Part shown: one piece after another, positions 16,170 to 25,409 of the stretch
How positions within the stretch are numbered: position 1 is the stretch's first letter
How the letters are laid out: each line of letters opens with the position of its first letter
From: Verrucomicrobiota bacterium
Lineage (GTDB): Bacteria > Verrucomicrobiota > Verrucomicrobiia > Limisphaerales > UBA1319
NCBI GenBank assembly: GCA_022709905.1
Contig: JAKLHY010000030.1
Coordinates: 25,294 to 89,293 of the forward strand
Direction: 5' to 3'
Length of the DNA stretch: 64,000 nucleotides
The notes under the pieces: generated by a model
Database searches by the model: none
What the model was told of the DNA's origin: nothing
The model's input: the letters and a program-made list of their open reading frames with translations, nothing else
Made by a program: the position numbers and the translations under genes

Positions 16170-17480
16170 GTGGCTGTGAGCACATCGACCTCAGAACAGA
16201 AGCCGCCAGAACAAAATGGGCTGCGACGATTCCGGATCACCCGCCGAGGATGGCTCTATCTGTTGTTGACCCTGATCATCGGAGTCAATGCGGTCCTTTC
16301 GAACAACAATCCACTCTTTATGATGGCCGTGCTCCTGGCTGGTGGGTTTGGGACGGTCATCTTCATCGCGCGAACCATGCTGCGAGGGATCATCAGTCAG
16401 CGATGGCTCCCACCAGCCCTCCATGCCTGTGAAGAAGGCGATTATCGGATTCAGGTCCGATGCAATCACGGGCGGTTGGATCATTGTTTTCTCGAGCTCT
16501 ACGATCAAACAACCCCCAATCAAACTGCCAGGAAAAGAGGTCAACATACCGGGCCCTGCCCAACAACTGTCCTTCGGGTTTTCGCCAGGATCCGATCCTT
16601 GCTCCCTGGAAAGGCGCAGACTACACGGCTCGAATCCTCTAGACGGCAGAGGACTCCGTTTACTCCCCTCCCCCCTCTGCGTCAAGGCGAGCAGGTGGAA
16701 CTGGATCGTTTTTTCCGACCGGACAGGCGGGGATGGAACCGGTTTGCCCCCCTGCAACTCCGCTGTCGGCTGCCCTTTGGACTGCTGGAAATGACCCGGA
16801 GTCTGGGCTCTCACGATCAAGTGCTCGTCTTTCCACAAAGGCGACGTCTTACACGGCAATTTTTTGACTCGGCCGTGGCCCGGGAGACGGGCTTACAGGC
16901 CCATGCCCTGACTGCGGGGCCCGAATGCGAGGATTTTGCCGGCTTGCGGGAGTTTCGTGATGGGGACAATCCGCGGCTGATTCATTGGAAATCCTCCTCC
17001 CGTCTTCCCGATCAGCTCTTGCTGAAACAATACGAGCGAGGGCATGAGCGAAGAACGGTGGTGTTGCTGGATACCTGTGCGGCGGTGCCCCTGTCGGAGG
17101 CCCTATCGGAAATGTTGGAAGACAATATCTGCTTTGCCCTGGCCTTGATCGAAGCCCTGATCACCCAGGGGCAGGCCGTCACGTTTGGGGCATTCACACC
17201 GCAAATGACCCGTCTCGATGTGCGCGGCGGCTCTCCGCAAAGCTTCAACGAGCTCAAACGCACCTTGGCCCTTCTGGCCCCCAGCCCGGAACATTCGGTC
17301 CGGGAACTTGTCTCCCTCATCAGTGCCACTCCACAAACAACCTGCCTGACGCTGCTGTTATCCCCGCAAAACACGGCAATCCCCGCCCCTTCCATCCACC
17401 ACCTGTTTTTGACCGCAAACGAGGTGAAATCATTCCTGTCGCCCGTGTCCAACGCGGACTCCCCTCCGTCCTATGCTTGA
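16170..17480 (+). CDS. DUF58 domain-containing membrane protein
   Basis: The 436-residue protein has a short cytoplasmic N-terminus and then two closely spaced transmembrane helices (about residues 27-65: GWLYLLLTLIIGVNAVLS and FMMAVLLAGGFGTVIFIA). The DUF58 signature GLREFRDGDNPRLIHWKSSS lies near residue 255-275, followed by a von Willebrand A-like fold with VVLLDTCA. The start is a GTG at 16170. Its stop overlaps the start of the transglutaminase gene by eight bases. DUF58 proteins are thought to be partners of MoxR ATPases in envelope-related complexes. Confidence 0.9.
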   Translation: MAVSTSTSEQKPPEQNGLRRFRITRRGWLYLLLTLIIGVNAVLSNNNPLFMMAVLLAGGFGTVIFIARTMLRGIISQRWLPPALHACEEGDYRIQVRCNHGRLDHCFLELYDQTTPNQTARKRGQHTGPCPTTVLRVFARIRSLLPGKAQTTRLESSRRQRTPFTPLPPLRQGEQVELDRFFRPDRRGWNRFAPLQLRCRLPFGLLEMTRSLGSHDQVLVFPQRRRLTRQFFDSAVARETGLQAHALTAGPECEDFAGLREFRDGDNPRLIHWKSSSRLPDQLLLKQYERGHERRTVVLLDTCAAVPLSEALSEMLEDNICFALALIEALITQGQAVTFGAFTPQMTRLDVRGGSPQSFNELKRTLALLAPSPEHSVRELVSLISATPQTTCLTLLLSPQNTAIPAPSIHHLFLTANEVKSFLSPVSNADSPPSYA

Positions 17481-19668
17481 CCGACCTGGCCCAACCTATG
17501 GCTCCAGACCAGAAGAACCGGTCGCCAGCCGGATCGCCGCATGCTGCGCGCTGGCGATTGGCCTGGCGGACATTCTCGCGCCCACGCCTGAAAAGGTGTC
17601 GCAACTGCTTCTGTTTGCCCTGGTCTGTGCGGTAAACATGGCGCCAAATCGATGGGGTTGGCCTGCCCGGATTGTTCGCGGGTTGGTCCTCTGCCTCACC
17701 TTGCCCATTTTCTTCCGCTTAACAGTCAACCCGGCTCCCGGACCCGAAACGGAATCGCTCCGGCATATTCATCAAGCAGTCGCCGTGAGCACCTTCCTGG
17801 CCCCTTTCTCACGATGCCGACGCGAAAAAGACCTCGTCGGATTCTCCCTGCTGACATTTTGTCTGTTCTTCTTTTCGGGAGCTTTTCTCCGTTCCGACTT
17901 CTTTTTCCCCAACCTGATCGCTGCGTCCTGGGCCTTGATGCTGGCTTTCTACGCTAACCGGGAAAACTCCGCCTCCGCTCCTCGCCGGCTTCTCCGCCAA
18001 AACGCCAAGCTGGCAGCCGCCCATCTCGTTTTCACACTCGGCCTCGTCGCTGTGTTGTTCCTGCTGTTCCCGAGAACCTTGTTCTCCGATAGCGTCTCCT
18101 CCCTGAAGTTCCTGATTCGAGTCCGAGCCCAAGCCTCCTCGAGTTACTCAAGGCCCCTCAGCGAACTGGGCGTTGATCCCCGACACGATCAATTGCGGTT
18201 AACCAATATCCACGAATTATCGCGCACTTCCGGCGAAGTCCTGCAGATGCGCCTCAGTGATGTGCGCTCCCGGGCGGCCTTCAAACCACAACGTCCTCTT
18301 TACCTGCGATCGGCCCTCTATGACACTTATCGGAATGGCGCCTGGACCACCGAGATCGAACCCGCCGTCCTCTGGGATAGCGACGACGGCCGAACCGACA
18401 ACCGCACTCGGATCGCTTTGCCAGCCTTTCAGCCGGAACGCCTCCTCATCCGCCAGCAAATCCGAACCAAGCCCCTGGGCGATTTGTGCTTCTGCCTCGC
18501 CCAACCCCTGAGAGTCAACCTGTCCAAAGTCAGAGTGTTTGATGGCGATGTTCTCCTGTTTCCTTACGTCAACCACATGGACCGCGAATACGAGGTCGAT
18601 TCCGAACTTTCGCCTCCCTCCGATCACCCCGCCCTCGCTACTGCGCCTGAGGTTGATCGCATCCCGCGGCTGGAACGTTATCTCCGAGTTCCCACCTCGA
18701 TGGCCAAGAAGCTCGGCAACTGGGGACCTAGACCTGCAGCAGGTCAAACGCCCTGGGCTCGAGCCGAACAGATCCGCCTGCACCTCGTGAATGAGTTGAG
18801 CTACAGCTTGGCCCCATTCATGCCTCCCGAGGAAATGGATCCCCTGGAATTCTTTCTCCTTCGAAAAAAGACCGGTTATTGCACCCACTTCGCGTCTGCC
18901 ATGGCCCTTCTGGCCCGCATGAACGGCCTGCCCGCCCGAGTGGTCACGGGATTCTGCTACTCGGGCCCGCCCGAATCGGATGGCGTGTTCATCGTCCGCG
19001 ACCATCATGCCCATGCCTGGACCGAGATCTTTTTCCAAAACCACGGCTGGATCGTTTTCGACGCCACCCCGCCTGCCTGCATGCCTCCCTTCACCGGGTT
19101 CGAAGAAACTCAGGGCCTCGGCTTGCTCCTGTCGTGGTTCATGCGATTCAATGATTACCTGTCTGAATTCGACACCAGCCTCCAGGCCGATTTTCTGAAG
19201 TCTTTGCTCCTGCTGCCTGTTCGTGCGGCCCTCTGGATTTTCACAACCCCGTTTCTGTGGGCGATGCTCCTGGGCTGCGCCTTGATCTGGCGATTCCTGA
19301 TCCCCCGCCTCCCACCCATGAAACAACGCAGAATCCGCCGCTTTTTCAGCCGAAGACGATTCTCAACCCATGTCGAATTCTACGATGACCTCCTCTGGCT
19401 CCTGGCCAAGACGGGTTGCCGCAAATCCCCCTCCGACACCGGCCTCGAATTCGTTCAAAGGCTCGCGGGACAATGGCCCGACCGCGAACTGTCGTGGCTC
19501 ACACATCAATACTATGCCATCCGGTTCGGGGGCAAACGACTGTCGCCTGAGGATTCGGTCGAGACTGAGCGATGCCTGCAAGTCGTGGAACAATGGATCG
19601 CCAAACACAATGGCTCGCTCGCCAAGAGCGCTCCCTTGTTCAAACAGTCCGCCCCCGCAAATTGGTAG
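17473..19668 (+). CDS. Transglutaminase-like membrane protein (TgpA/DUF3488 type)
   Basis: The 731-residue protein begins with five to six hydrophobic helices (residues about 15-205, DUF3488-like), then a large extracytoplasmic region carrying a transglutaminase-like cysteine protease fold. The catalytic triad is visible as C470 in GYCTHFASAMALLA, H514 in DHHAHAWTEIFF and D530 in WIVFDATPP. A late transmembrane helix (about 590-615) precedes a C-terminal DUF4129-like cytoplasmic tail with an Arg-rich stretch. It overlaps the DUF58 gene by eight bases, which indicates coupled translation. The function of this trio is not established; peptidoglycan or envelope protein remodelling has been suggested for relatives. 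Confidence 0.92.
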   Translation: MLDRPGPTYGSRPEEPVASRIAACCALAIGLADILAPTPEKVSQLLLFALVCAVNMAPNRWGWPARIVRGLVLCLTLPIFFRLTVNPAPGPETESLRHIHQAVAVSTFLAPFSRCRREKDLVGFSLLTFCLFFFSGAFLRSDFFFPNLIAASWALMLAFYANRENSASAPRRLLRQNAKLAAAHLVFTLGLVAVLFLLFPRTLFSDSVSSLKFLIRVRAQASSSYSRPLSELGVDPRHDQLRLTNIHELSRTSGEVLQMRLSDVRSRAAFKPQRPLYLRSALYDTYRNGAWTTEIEPAVLWDSDDGRTDNRTRIALPAFQPERLLIRQQIRTKPLGDLCFCLAQPLRVNLSKVRVFDGDVLLFPYVNHMDREYEVDSELSPPSDHPALATAPEVDRIPRLERYLRVPTSMAKKLGNWGPRPAAGQTPWARAEQIRLHLVNELSYSLAPFMPPEEMDPLEFFLLRKKTGYCTHFASAMALLARMNGLPARVVTGFCYSGPPESDGVFIVRDHHAHAWTEIFFQNHGWIVFDATPPACMPPFTGFEETQGLGLLLSWFMRFNDYLSEFDTSLQADFLKSLLLLPVRAALWIFTTPFLWAMLLGCALIWRFLIPRLPPMKQRRIRRFFSRRRFSTHVEFYDDLLWLLAKTGCRKSPSDTGLEFVQRLAGQWPDRELSWLTHQYYAIRFGGKRLSPEDSVETERCLQVVEQWIAKHNGSLAKSAPLFKQSAPANW

Positions 19669-19700
19669 CCATTTCAAAGATCCTGCACTAAAATGGACAA

Positions 19701-21131
19701 ATGTTTTTTGGACAAACACGTTCCATTCGGGTCATTTATCTGGCGGGTCTGCTAGGATTGGCCGGAACCGCGCCAGTCTCCGCCGCCGCAAGCCAAGGCC
19801 CTCCTGTCAACTGGCCCACCAACACGCTGTCCTTGGCTGATTGCCTCAATCTTGCCTTTACCCAAAACAGTGCCGTCCTCCGTTCCCAAACGGAGCTCGA
19901 TGCCACCTATGGCTTGGCTATTCAGACCAAAGCCATCGTCTTGCCCAAGGTTCAGATTGTCGGCAATTACCAGGCAGTCGATGAGGCCTCAATCGATAAG
20001 CTCAAGGTGAGCGATCTCGGGGCCGGATTGAACGGCATGCCTTCGTTCTCCTTCGATTATGCCTATCAAAACTGGAGCGCCAAAATCCAGGTCGTCCAAT
20101 CCCTCTACGAGGGAGGCCGCATGGCATCCGCCCTTCGGACCGCCCGCCTCTCCAAAGACCAAGCCCTCGCAAGCCATCACGCGATCGTGGCCGATACCAT
20201 GCTCGCCGTTCGTATCGCCTACGATGATGTTCTGCTCGCAGAAGACCAAATCAATGTCCAAGAAGCCTCGGTTAAACTGCTTGATCAGGAGTTGGAAAAT
20301 ACCACCCGCCGTTTCGAAGCCGGGACAGTACCGCGTTTTAACGTGCTCCGAGCTGAGGTGGAACTCGCCAACGCCCGGCCCCGCCTCATCCGGGCCCGCA
20401 ACGCATACCGGATCTCCAAGAACAAACTGGCTGACCTGCTGGGCTTCCGCGTCCCCCAGGAAATCTGGGAGGATCTCCCCCTCCAACTCTCCGGGAAACT
20501 CGGCGCCGAACCTTATGCCGTCGAACTGCCATCCGCCATCGCCCGGGCCCTGGAACAGAGAACCGAACTCCAGGCATTGCGAAAAGCCCAGGCCCTCGGC
20601 GACGAAGCCGTCAAGAATGCCCAGGCCGGCTATCGGCCCAGCGTCCAGGTTTTCGGGGGGTATGGAACCCGTAATTCGAGTTTCGACAAAGATCTGACCT
20701 ACATCCTCGATGGCTGGTTCGCCGGCGCGCAAATGAGCTGGAACTTGTTTGACGGCCTTTCAACCAAAGGCAAAATCGATGAAGCTCGAGCCCGGCGACG
20801 GCAGGCGGACGTCAATCTCGATAGCACCACCCGCCAAATCGAGCTCGAAGTGCGAACCGCCTATTCCAATTTTATCGAAGCCAGAGAAGTCCTCGAATCC
20901 CAGAAAAAGGTCCAGGAACAAGCCGAGGAAGCCCTGCGGTTGGCGATCGCCCGAAGTGACGCCGGAACCGGCACACAACTGGATGTGCTCAGCGCCCAAA
21001 CCTCCCTCACGGAAGCCCGCACCACCCAAGTCATGGCCTTGCGCGACTACTCGGTGGCCCGAGCCCGGCTGGAACGCGCCATCGGCGAGGGCCTCTTTTC
21101 GGCGGCTCCACCCCCCGCCCCAACCCCTTAA
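19701..21131 (+). CDS. TolC-family outer membrane efflux protein
   Basis: TolC-type proteins form trimeric channels through the outer membrane and periplasm. The 476-residue sequence has a signal peptide (cleavage after about residue 30, near PVSAAAS) and two tandem OEP repeats. Marks are LSLADCLNLAFTQNSAVLRSQ at the start of the mature part, FEAGTVPRFNVLRAEVELANARP in the first repeat, and SDAGTGTQLDVLSAQTSLTEAR in the second. Long coiled-coil stretches flank both. The ATG at 19701 lies six bases after a TAAAAT box with no clear -35. No membrane fusion protein or RND pump is adjacent; an MFS gene follows after 29 bp. Confidence 0.92.
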   Translation: MFFGQTRSIRVIYLAGLLGLAGTAPVSAAASQGPPVNWPTNTLSLADCLNLAFTQNSAVLRSQTELDATYGLAIQTKAIVLPKVQIVGNYQAVDEASIDKLKVSDLGAGLNGMPSFSFDYAYQNWSAKIQVVQSLYEGGRMASALRTARLSKDQALASHHAIVADTMLAVRIAYDDVLLAEDQINVQEASVKLLDQELENTTRRFEAGTVPRFNVLRAEVELANARPRLIRARNAYRISKNKLADLLGFRVPQEIWEDLPLQLSGKLGAEPYAVELPSAIARALEQRTELQALRKAQALGDEAVKNAQAGYRPSVQVFGGYGTRNSSFDKDLTYILDGWFAGAQMSWNLFDGLSTKGKIDEARARRRQADVNLDSTTRQIELEVRTAYSNFIEAREVLESQKKVQEQAEEALRLAIARSDAGTGTQLDVLSAQTSLTEARTTQVMALRDYSVARARLERAIGEGLFSAAPPPAPTP

Positions 21132-21160
21132 ACTCCCCGCCCTCGTCCTGTTTCATACTC

Positions 21161-22360
21161 ATGCGGAAGCCATCCCTCATCGTCATCTTCCTGACTGTAT
21201 TCATTGACTTGATCGGCTTTGGCATTGTGATGCCTATCCTTCCCCTCTACAGCGAGCGGTTCGGGGCTAATGGATTGATGATCGGGTTCATCATTGCCTC
21301 TTTTTCCGTGATGCAATTTATTTTCTCGCCGATCTGGGGCCGGCTCTCGGATCGATATGGACGGCGCCCCATTCTCCTGATCAGCCTGGCCGGGGGTGCA
21401 ATATCCTACGCCTTGTTCGGCTGGGCCTCCATGCTGGCCGGTCCCTGGGGACTGTGGCTCATTCTCGCCTCCCGCACCTTCGCGGGCATCTGCGGCGGCA
21501 ACATCACTGTGGCGCAAGCCTATATCGCCGATATTACCCCGCCCAACCTGCGTTCCGCCCGCATGGGATTGGTGGGGCTGGCCTTTGGATTGGGTTTCAT
21601 CTTGGGACCCGCCATCGGGGCGCTCAGCACCGGCTGGGGCATTTCCGCCCCGGGCTGGCTCGCCGCCGGTCTGTGCGGGTCCAACTTCGTGCTGGCCTGC
21701 ATCATTCTGCCCGAGAGCTGGAAACCCTCCTCGGAGCATGTCCCCTCCCGACCCAGCCTTGCCCAGGGGATGCGGACCTTGCGGGAAACCCAAGTGGGCC
21801 TTCTGATTTTCCTGTTTTTCGTGGCCACGTTTTGTTTTGCCTGTTACGAAACCACGCTGGCCTTGCTCGTTTATCACGCCTTCGATTACAACCAAACCCA
21901 TGTCGGTTACCTGTTCGCTTTCGGCGGCCTGATCTCCGCGGTGGTCCAAGGCGGCCTGATCCGCAGGTTGGTCAATCGATGGGGCGAACCGGCTCTCATC
22001 TGCGGCAGTTTTTTTATGCTGGGATTGAGTCTGGCGGCTCTCCCCTATTGCCGTAACAATGCCAGCCTGCTTCTGAGCCTGGCTGTATTGGCCTTTGGAT
22101 CCAGCATTAACCGCCCCCCCACCTTCGGCCTGATCTCCAATCTCACCGTCCCGGCCGAACAGGGAGTGACTTTGGGGGTCGCCCAAAGCGCTGGCAGCTT
22201 GGCTCGAATCTTCGGCCCGATCTTTTCTGCCGCCCTTTTCGACCTGCAACCCGCTCTGCCTTACGTCGCTTGCGGCGCCATCGCGCTGGCCGCCGGCGGA
22301 ATCGCCTGGCACCTCCTTTCCCGCTACTCCCCCCAGAATCTTCCTGAATCCAAGTCCTGA
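21161..22360 (+). CDS. MFS transporter, TetA-like (TCR/Tet family)
   Basis: The 399-residue protein has twelve predicted transmembrane helices. It opens with VFLTVFIDLIGFGIVMPILP and carries the MFS loop 2-3 motif WGRLSDRYGRRPILL, followed by ASRTFAGICGGNITVAQAYIAD (shortened: GICGGN in helix 5), all typical of the Tet/multidrug branch. The substrate cannot be deduced, and similarity to TetA is no evidence of tetracycline resistance. It lies 29 bp after tolC and may share its transcript, which would fit an efflux role. Confidence 0.9.
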   Translation: MRKPSLIVIFLTVFIDLIGFGIVMPILPLYSERFGANGLMIGFIIASFSVMQFIFSPIWGRLSDRYGRRPILLISLAGGAISYALFGWASMLAGPWGLWLILASRTFAGICGGNITVAQAYIADITPPNLRSARMGLVGLAFGLGFILGPAIGALSTGWGISAPGWLAAGLCGSNFVLACIILPESWKPSSEHVPSRPSLAQGMRTLRETQVGLLIFLFFVATFCFACYETTLALLVYHAFDYNQTHVGYLFAFGGLISAVVQGGLIRRLVNRWGEPALICGSFFMLGLSLAALPYCRNNASLLLSLAVLAFGSSINRPPTFGLISNLTVPAEQGVTLGVAQSAGSLARIFGPIFSAALFDLQPALPYVACGAIALAAGGIAWHLLSRYSPQNLPESKS

Positions 22361-22390
22361 ATCGATAACCCTAAACCCCATCCATAAACC

Positions 22391-23524
22391 ATGAATGATC
22401 CCCGTTTTACCTCCCTGGCCCGGCTCCTCGTCGAATACTCGGTGGCGCTGAATAAAAACGATCGCATCCTGATCGAGGCCTTTGACGTTCCCGATGAGTT
22501 CACCATCGAGTTGATCCGGGCAGTCCGCCAATGTGGCGGCATTCCCGTTGTCGAAGCCAAACACTCCCGCCTGATGCGCGAAGTCCAACGCGGCACTCAT
22601 CCGGTTCATGCCAGCCTCGTCCGGGATCTGGAACTTCATCGCATGAAGAAAATGCAGGCCTATATCGGCGTGCGCGGCAGCGATAATGCCAGCGAAAATT
22701 CCGATGTGCCCGCCGACGCTCAGAAATTGTATACCCGGACTCTGCGTCCCGTGCTGACATACCGCGTCAATCAGACCCGGTGGGTCGTCCTCCGCTGGCC
22801 CACCCCCAGCATGGCCCAGGCCGCCGGCATGAGCACGGAGGCCTTCGAGGATTTCTTCTTCCAAGTCTGCACACTCGACTACGCCCGCATGGCCCAAGCC
22901 ATGGTTCCACTCGAAAAAAGAATGAAAGCCGCCCGCCAAGTCCACATCAAAGGCCCGGGCACAGACTTGAATTTCAGCATAAAAGGCATCGGCGCCAAAA
23001 CCTGTCACGGCCTGCGCAATATCCCCGATGGCGAGGTCTTCTCCTGCCCCGTTAAAACCTCCGTCCAAGGTGTCATCCAATTTAATACCCCCACGATCTA
23101 CTCCGGGACCAAGTTTGAAAACATCCGACTCGAGTTCGAAAACGGCCGAATCACGAAAGCCACCGGCAGCCATCCCCAACGCCTGAATCAAATCCTCGAT
23201 ACCGACCCGGGCGCACGTTACACCGGCGAGTTTTCCCTCGGTCTGAATCCTTTCATTCTCAATCCGATGTGCGACATCCTGTTCGATGAAAAAATCGCCG
23301 GCTCCCTCCACCTCACCCCGGGACAAGCTTATGAGGATGCGGACAACGGCAACCGCTCCGCTGTTCACTGGGATATGGTGCTCATTCAACGCGAGGACTG
23401 GGGAGGGGGCGAAATCTGGTTCGACGGCGAACTAATCCGGAAAAACGGCCTTTTTGTGCCTCAAGATCTCCACCCGCTGAATCCCGATCGATGGCGTCTG
23501 TCTTCCAGGCAAAAACCCCGTTGA
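22391..23524 (+). CDS. Aminopeptidase, M29 family
   Basis: M29 enzymes are cytoplasmic dimetal aminopeptidases. The 377-residue protein has the N-terminal family segment LVEYSVALNKNDRILIEA and the C-terminal metal-binding region: E in NIPDGEVFSCPVKTSVQG, the E of YTGEFSLGLNPF, and H, Y, H and D in GSLHLTPGQAYEDADNGNRS followed by VHWDMV. Length is slightly below the usual 400-410. It starts 30 bp after the MFS gene. Substrate preference is unknown. Confidence 0.92.
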   Translation: MNDPRFTSLARLLVEYSVALNKNDRILIEAFDVPDEFTIELIRAVRQCGGIPVVEAKHSRLMREVQRGTHPVHASLVRDLELHRMKKMQAYIGVRGSDNASENSDVPADAQKLYTRTLRPVLTYRVNQTRWVVLRWPTPSMAQAAGMSTEAFEDFFFQVCTLDYARMAQAMVPLEKRMKAARQVHIKGPGTDLNFSIKGIGAKTCHGLRNIPDGEVFSCPVKTSVQGVIQFNTPTIYSGTKFENIRLEFENGRITKATGSHPQRLNQILDTDPGARYTGEFSLGLNPFILNPMCDILFDEKIAGSLHLTPGQAYEDADNGNRSAVHWDMVLIQREDWGGGEIWFDGELIRKNGLFVPQDLHPLNPDRWRLSSRQKPR

Positions 23525-23558
23525 AAAAGCTTCAGCCTCGGTCTAATTTGACCCGGTC

Positions 23559-24449
23559 ATGTTAGCTGATCGCTACTACTTGCGAGGGACTTCGCATCCA
23601 CCCTTGCGGTCCGCAACCGTCTGGTTGTTGATTGTCAACGCGGTGGTTTTTCTGGTTCATTCCATCCTGGACTACTATACCCGACTCAGAATCGGCTCCT
23701 TCCTCGCCCTCAATCCCATCGATGTCATCCACGGCCAAATCTGGCAGTTGCTCACCTTCCAGTTTCTCCACAGCGACCTTTGGCATCTCCTGCTCAACTC
23801 CGTGGTCATCTACCTGTTCGGCCGATCCCTCGAGGATTCCTTGGGATTAAAGCGATTTCTTCAACTTTACTTCCTCAGCGGCGTTGCAGGCGGCCTGCTC
23901 CAGATCACGGTCGGGCTGCTCTTTCCCTCACACTTCGGCGTCACTGTCGGAGCCTCCGCAGGCGCTTTTGGTCTTGTCGCCGCCTTCGCCACCTTGAATC
24001 CAGAACAACCGCTCACGGCGCTCGTTGCCTTTTTCATTCCGGTCACGATGCGGGCCAAATTCCTCCTCCTTTTCAGCGGTCTAATCGCCCTCTATGGAAT
24101 TCTCGTGCCCCGCGATTCCATCGCCCACGCGGCACACTTGGGTGGCCTGATCTGGGGCATGGCCTATGTCACGTGGTGGATTCGACCGGCCAACGGCCTG
24201 TTCGGGTTGCGGATCAGGAATGACTCCGAGCCAGAACCGGAGTTGGTGACAAAGTCGTCACCCATTAAAAACCTCTGGCGCCAACAACTGCAAAACAAGC
24301 ATCACTCTTCGGCTCCCGCCTCCGGTGACTACATCAGCCGCGAAGTCGATCCCATTCTCGACAAAATTTCCGCCCACGGCATTCATAGCCTGACCGCCAG
24401 GGAACGCCGGATTCTAGAAGAAGCACGAAAGCGAATGGGCACGGATTAA
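23559..24449 (+). CDS. Rhomboid-family intramembrane serine protease
   Basis: The 296-residue protein has six predicted transmembrane helices. The catalytic dyad is visible as S133 in VTVGASAGAFGLV and H193 in AHAAHLGGLIWGMAY, and the oxyanion/loop motif LHSDLWHLLLNSVVIYLFG (HxxxxHxxxN-like) precedes them. The cytoplasmic C-terminal tail (about residues 215-296) is charged and ends with ISAHGIHSLTARERRILEEA, a helical segment often seen after rhomboid domains in bacteria. It follows the M29 gene by 34 bp and may be co-transcribed. Confidence 0.93.
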   Translation: MLADRYYLRGTSHPPLRSATVWLLIVNAVVFLVHSILDYYTRLRIGSFLALNPIDVIHGQIWQLLTFQFLHSDLWHLLLNSVVIYLFGRSLEDSLGLKRFLQLYFLSGVAGGLLQITVGLLFPSHFGVTVGASAGAFGLVAAFATLNPEQPLTALVAFFIPVTMRAKFLLLFSGLIALYGILVPRDSIAHAAHLGGLIWGMAYVTWWIRPANGLFGLRIRNDSEPEPELVTKSSPIKNLWRQQLQNKHHSSAPASGDYISREVDPILDKISAHGIHSLTARERRILEEARKRMGTD

Positions 24450-24537
24450 TCCCCGAACATCGATTTTTCCTCCCAACGCAACTTTTCCCGACGGCACATG
24501 CCGCCAGAAAAAGTCGCGTCCACTACACGATTCTAAA

Positions 24538-24924
24538 TCAACTTCCTTTTCCCAAAGCGTGATTCGCGTCCTTCCACCCGGAAATCCCCGCGCTCAGATG
24601 TCGCACATTGGTATACCCCAAGTCCTTGGCCACTTTGGCCGCCGCACGATAAGCGTTGCATTTCGGACCGCCACAATAGGCCACGACCAACGCGCTCTTC
24701 TCTTTCGGCAACAAGCCCGCCAACTTCTCCTTGCTGGATTGAAAGTCAATCGCGCCTGGAATGTGTCCATTCTTCCACGAGTCGGTCCCATTAACATCAA
24801 TCAACGTCACCTTCTTCGCGGCAATAGCCGCCTTCAGGTCGTGAATCGAAATATCGGGAAACTCGGCGGCACGCACGGCAACGGCCACCAACAACAAGGC
24901 TGCGCACGTCAGTATCTGTTTCAT
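24538..24924 (-). CDS. Periplasmic rhodanese-like protein
   Basis: A 128-residue single-domain rhodanese with a signal peptide (MKQILTCAALLLVAVAVRA, cut before AEFPD). The domain has the CH2A-like LIDVNGTDSWKNGHIPGAI and the active-site loop with cysteine in VAYCGGPKCNAYRAA, followed by LRYTNVRHLSAGISGWK-like ending (LSAGISGWKDAN). The start at 24924 has AGGAACG upstream; an in-frame ATG at 25059 would add 45 residues ahead of the signal peptide and is rejected. The physiological sulfur donor and acceptor are unknown. Confidence 0.85.
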   Translation of the reverse strand: MKQILTCAALLLVAVAVRAAEFPDISIHDLKAAIAAKKVTLIDVNGTDSWKNGHIPGAIDFQSSKEKLAGLLPKEKSALVVAYCGGPKCNAYRAAAKVAKDLGYTNVRHLSAGISGWKDANHALGKGS

Positions 24925-25370
24925 GATCGTTCCTGTTCTGGTTAGACTGTCATGTTCCAATTTCAATTCCCGGACCGCGGTTCGCGCTGCCAGCCGATTC
25001 GCCGGCCACCGGCAAAAACCACGGCCCGCCATCAGTTCACGAATTAAAGATGTACTCATGATTATAATTATGCAAATTTATATATAGAATTCCGGACGAC
25101 CGCTCATCGGATACCGCCCCTGCACCTGGATTTGCGCCTCTTCTCCCACGCTAAAACCGCACCTAAGATGGTTCAAAAATGGCTTTATTTTGAGTCTATT
25201 GTGGCTTTTTGTGGCCATTCATCTGGAGCCCGTCTGGCGGTCTGCTGCGTAAGTCGCTTTATTTGGGATTCAGGGTCGCCGCATTTGGAGTGGCCAAGTG
25301 CCAGGGATCCCTGGTATGCTGTTCTCAGGGGGTGACCCTTGTCACTCCGTGGAGGTCTCGAATAGGAGGA
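24925..25370. other. Non-coding stretch between rhodanese and ppk2, with a 14-bp palindrome
   Basis: No gene is supported here. An AT-rich segment lies at about 25055-25090. A perfect palindrome CCAGGGATCCCTGG occupies 25301-25314 and is followed directly by TATGCT, which resembles a -10 box. The palindrome could be an operator for the ppk2 transcript, but no matching -35 was found. Confidence 0.35.
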
Positions 25371-25409
25371 ATGCCCAAAAAGGATTCATCCGATCCGAGT
25401 TCGATATGA
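25371..25409 (+). CDS. Twelve-residue upstream ORF coupled to ppk2
   Basis: ATG at 25371 is preceded by AGGAGG and encodes MPKKDSSDPSSI, ending in a TGA at 25407-25409 that overlaps the ppk2 ATG at 25406 (ATGA). The only strong Shine-Dalgarno near ppk2 belongs to this short frame, although its spacing to the ATG is tight. It may load ribosomes for reinitiation at ppk2 or act as a leader peptide. Confidence 0.35.
   Translation: MPKKDSSDPSSI

Noticed and set aside
21161..22360. Tetracycline resistance gene
   Set aside because: The TetA-like family motif is shared by many multidrug and sugar transporters; no specific resistance residues or mobile context.
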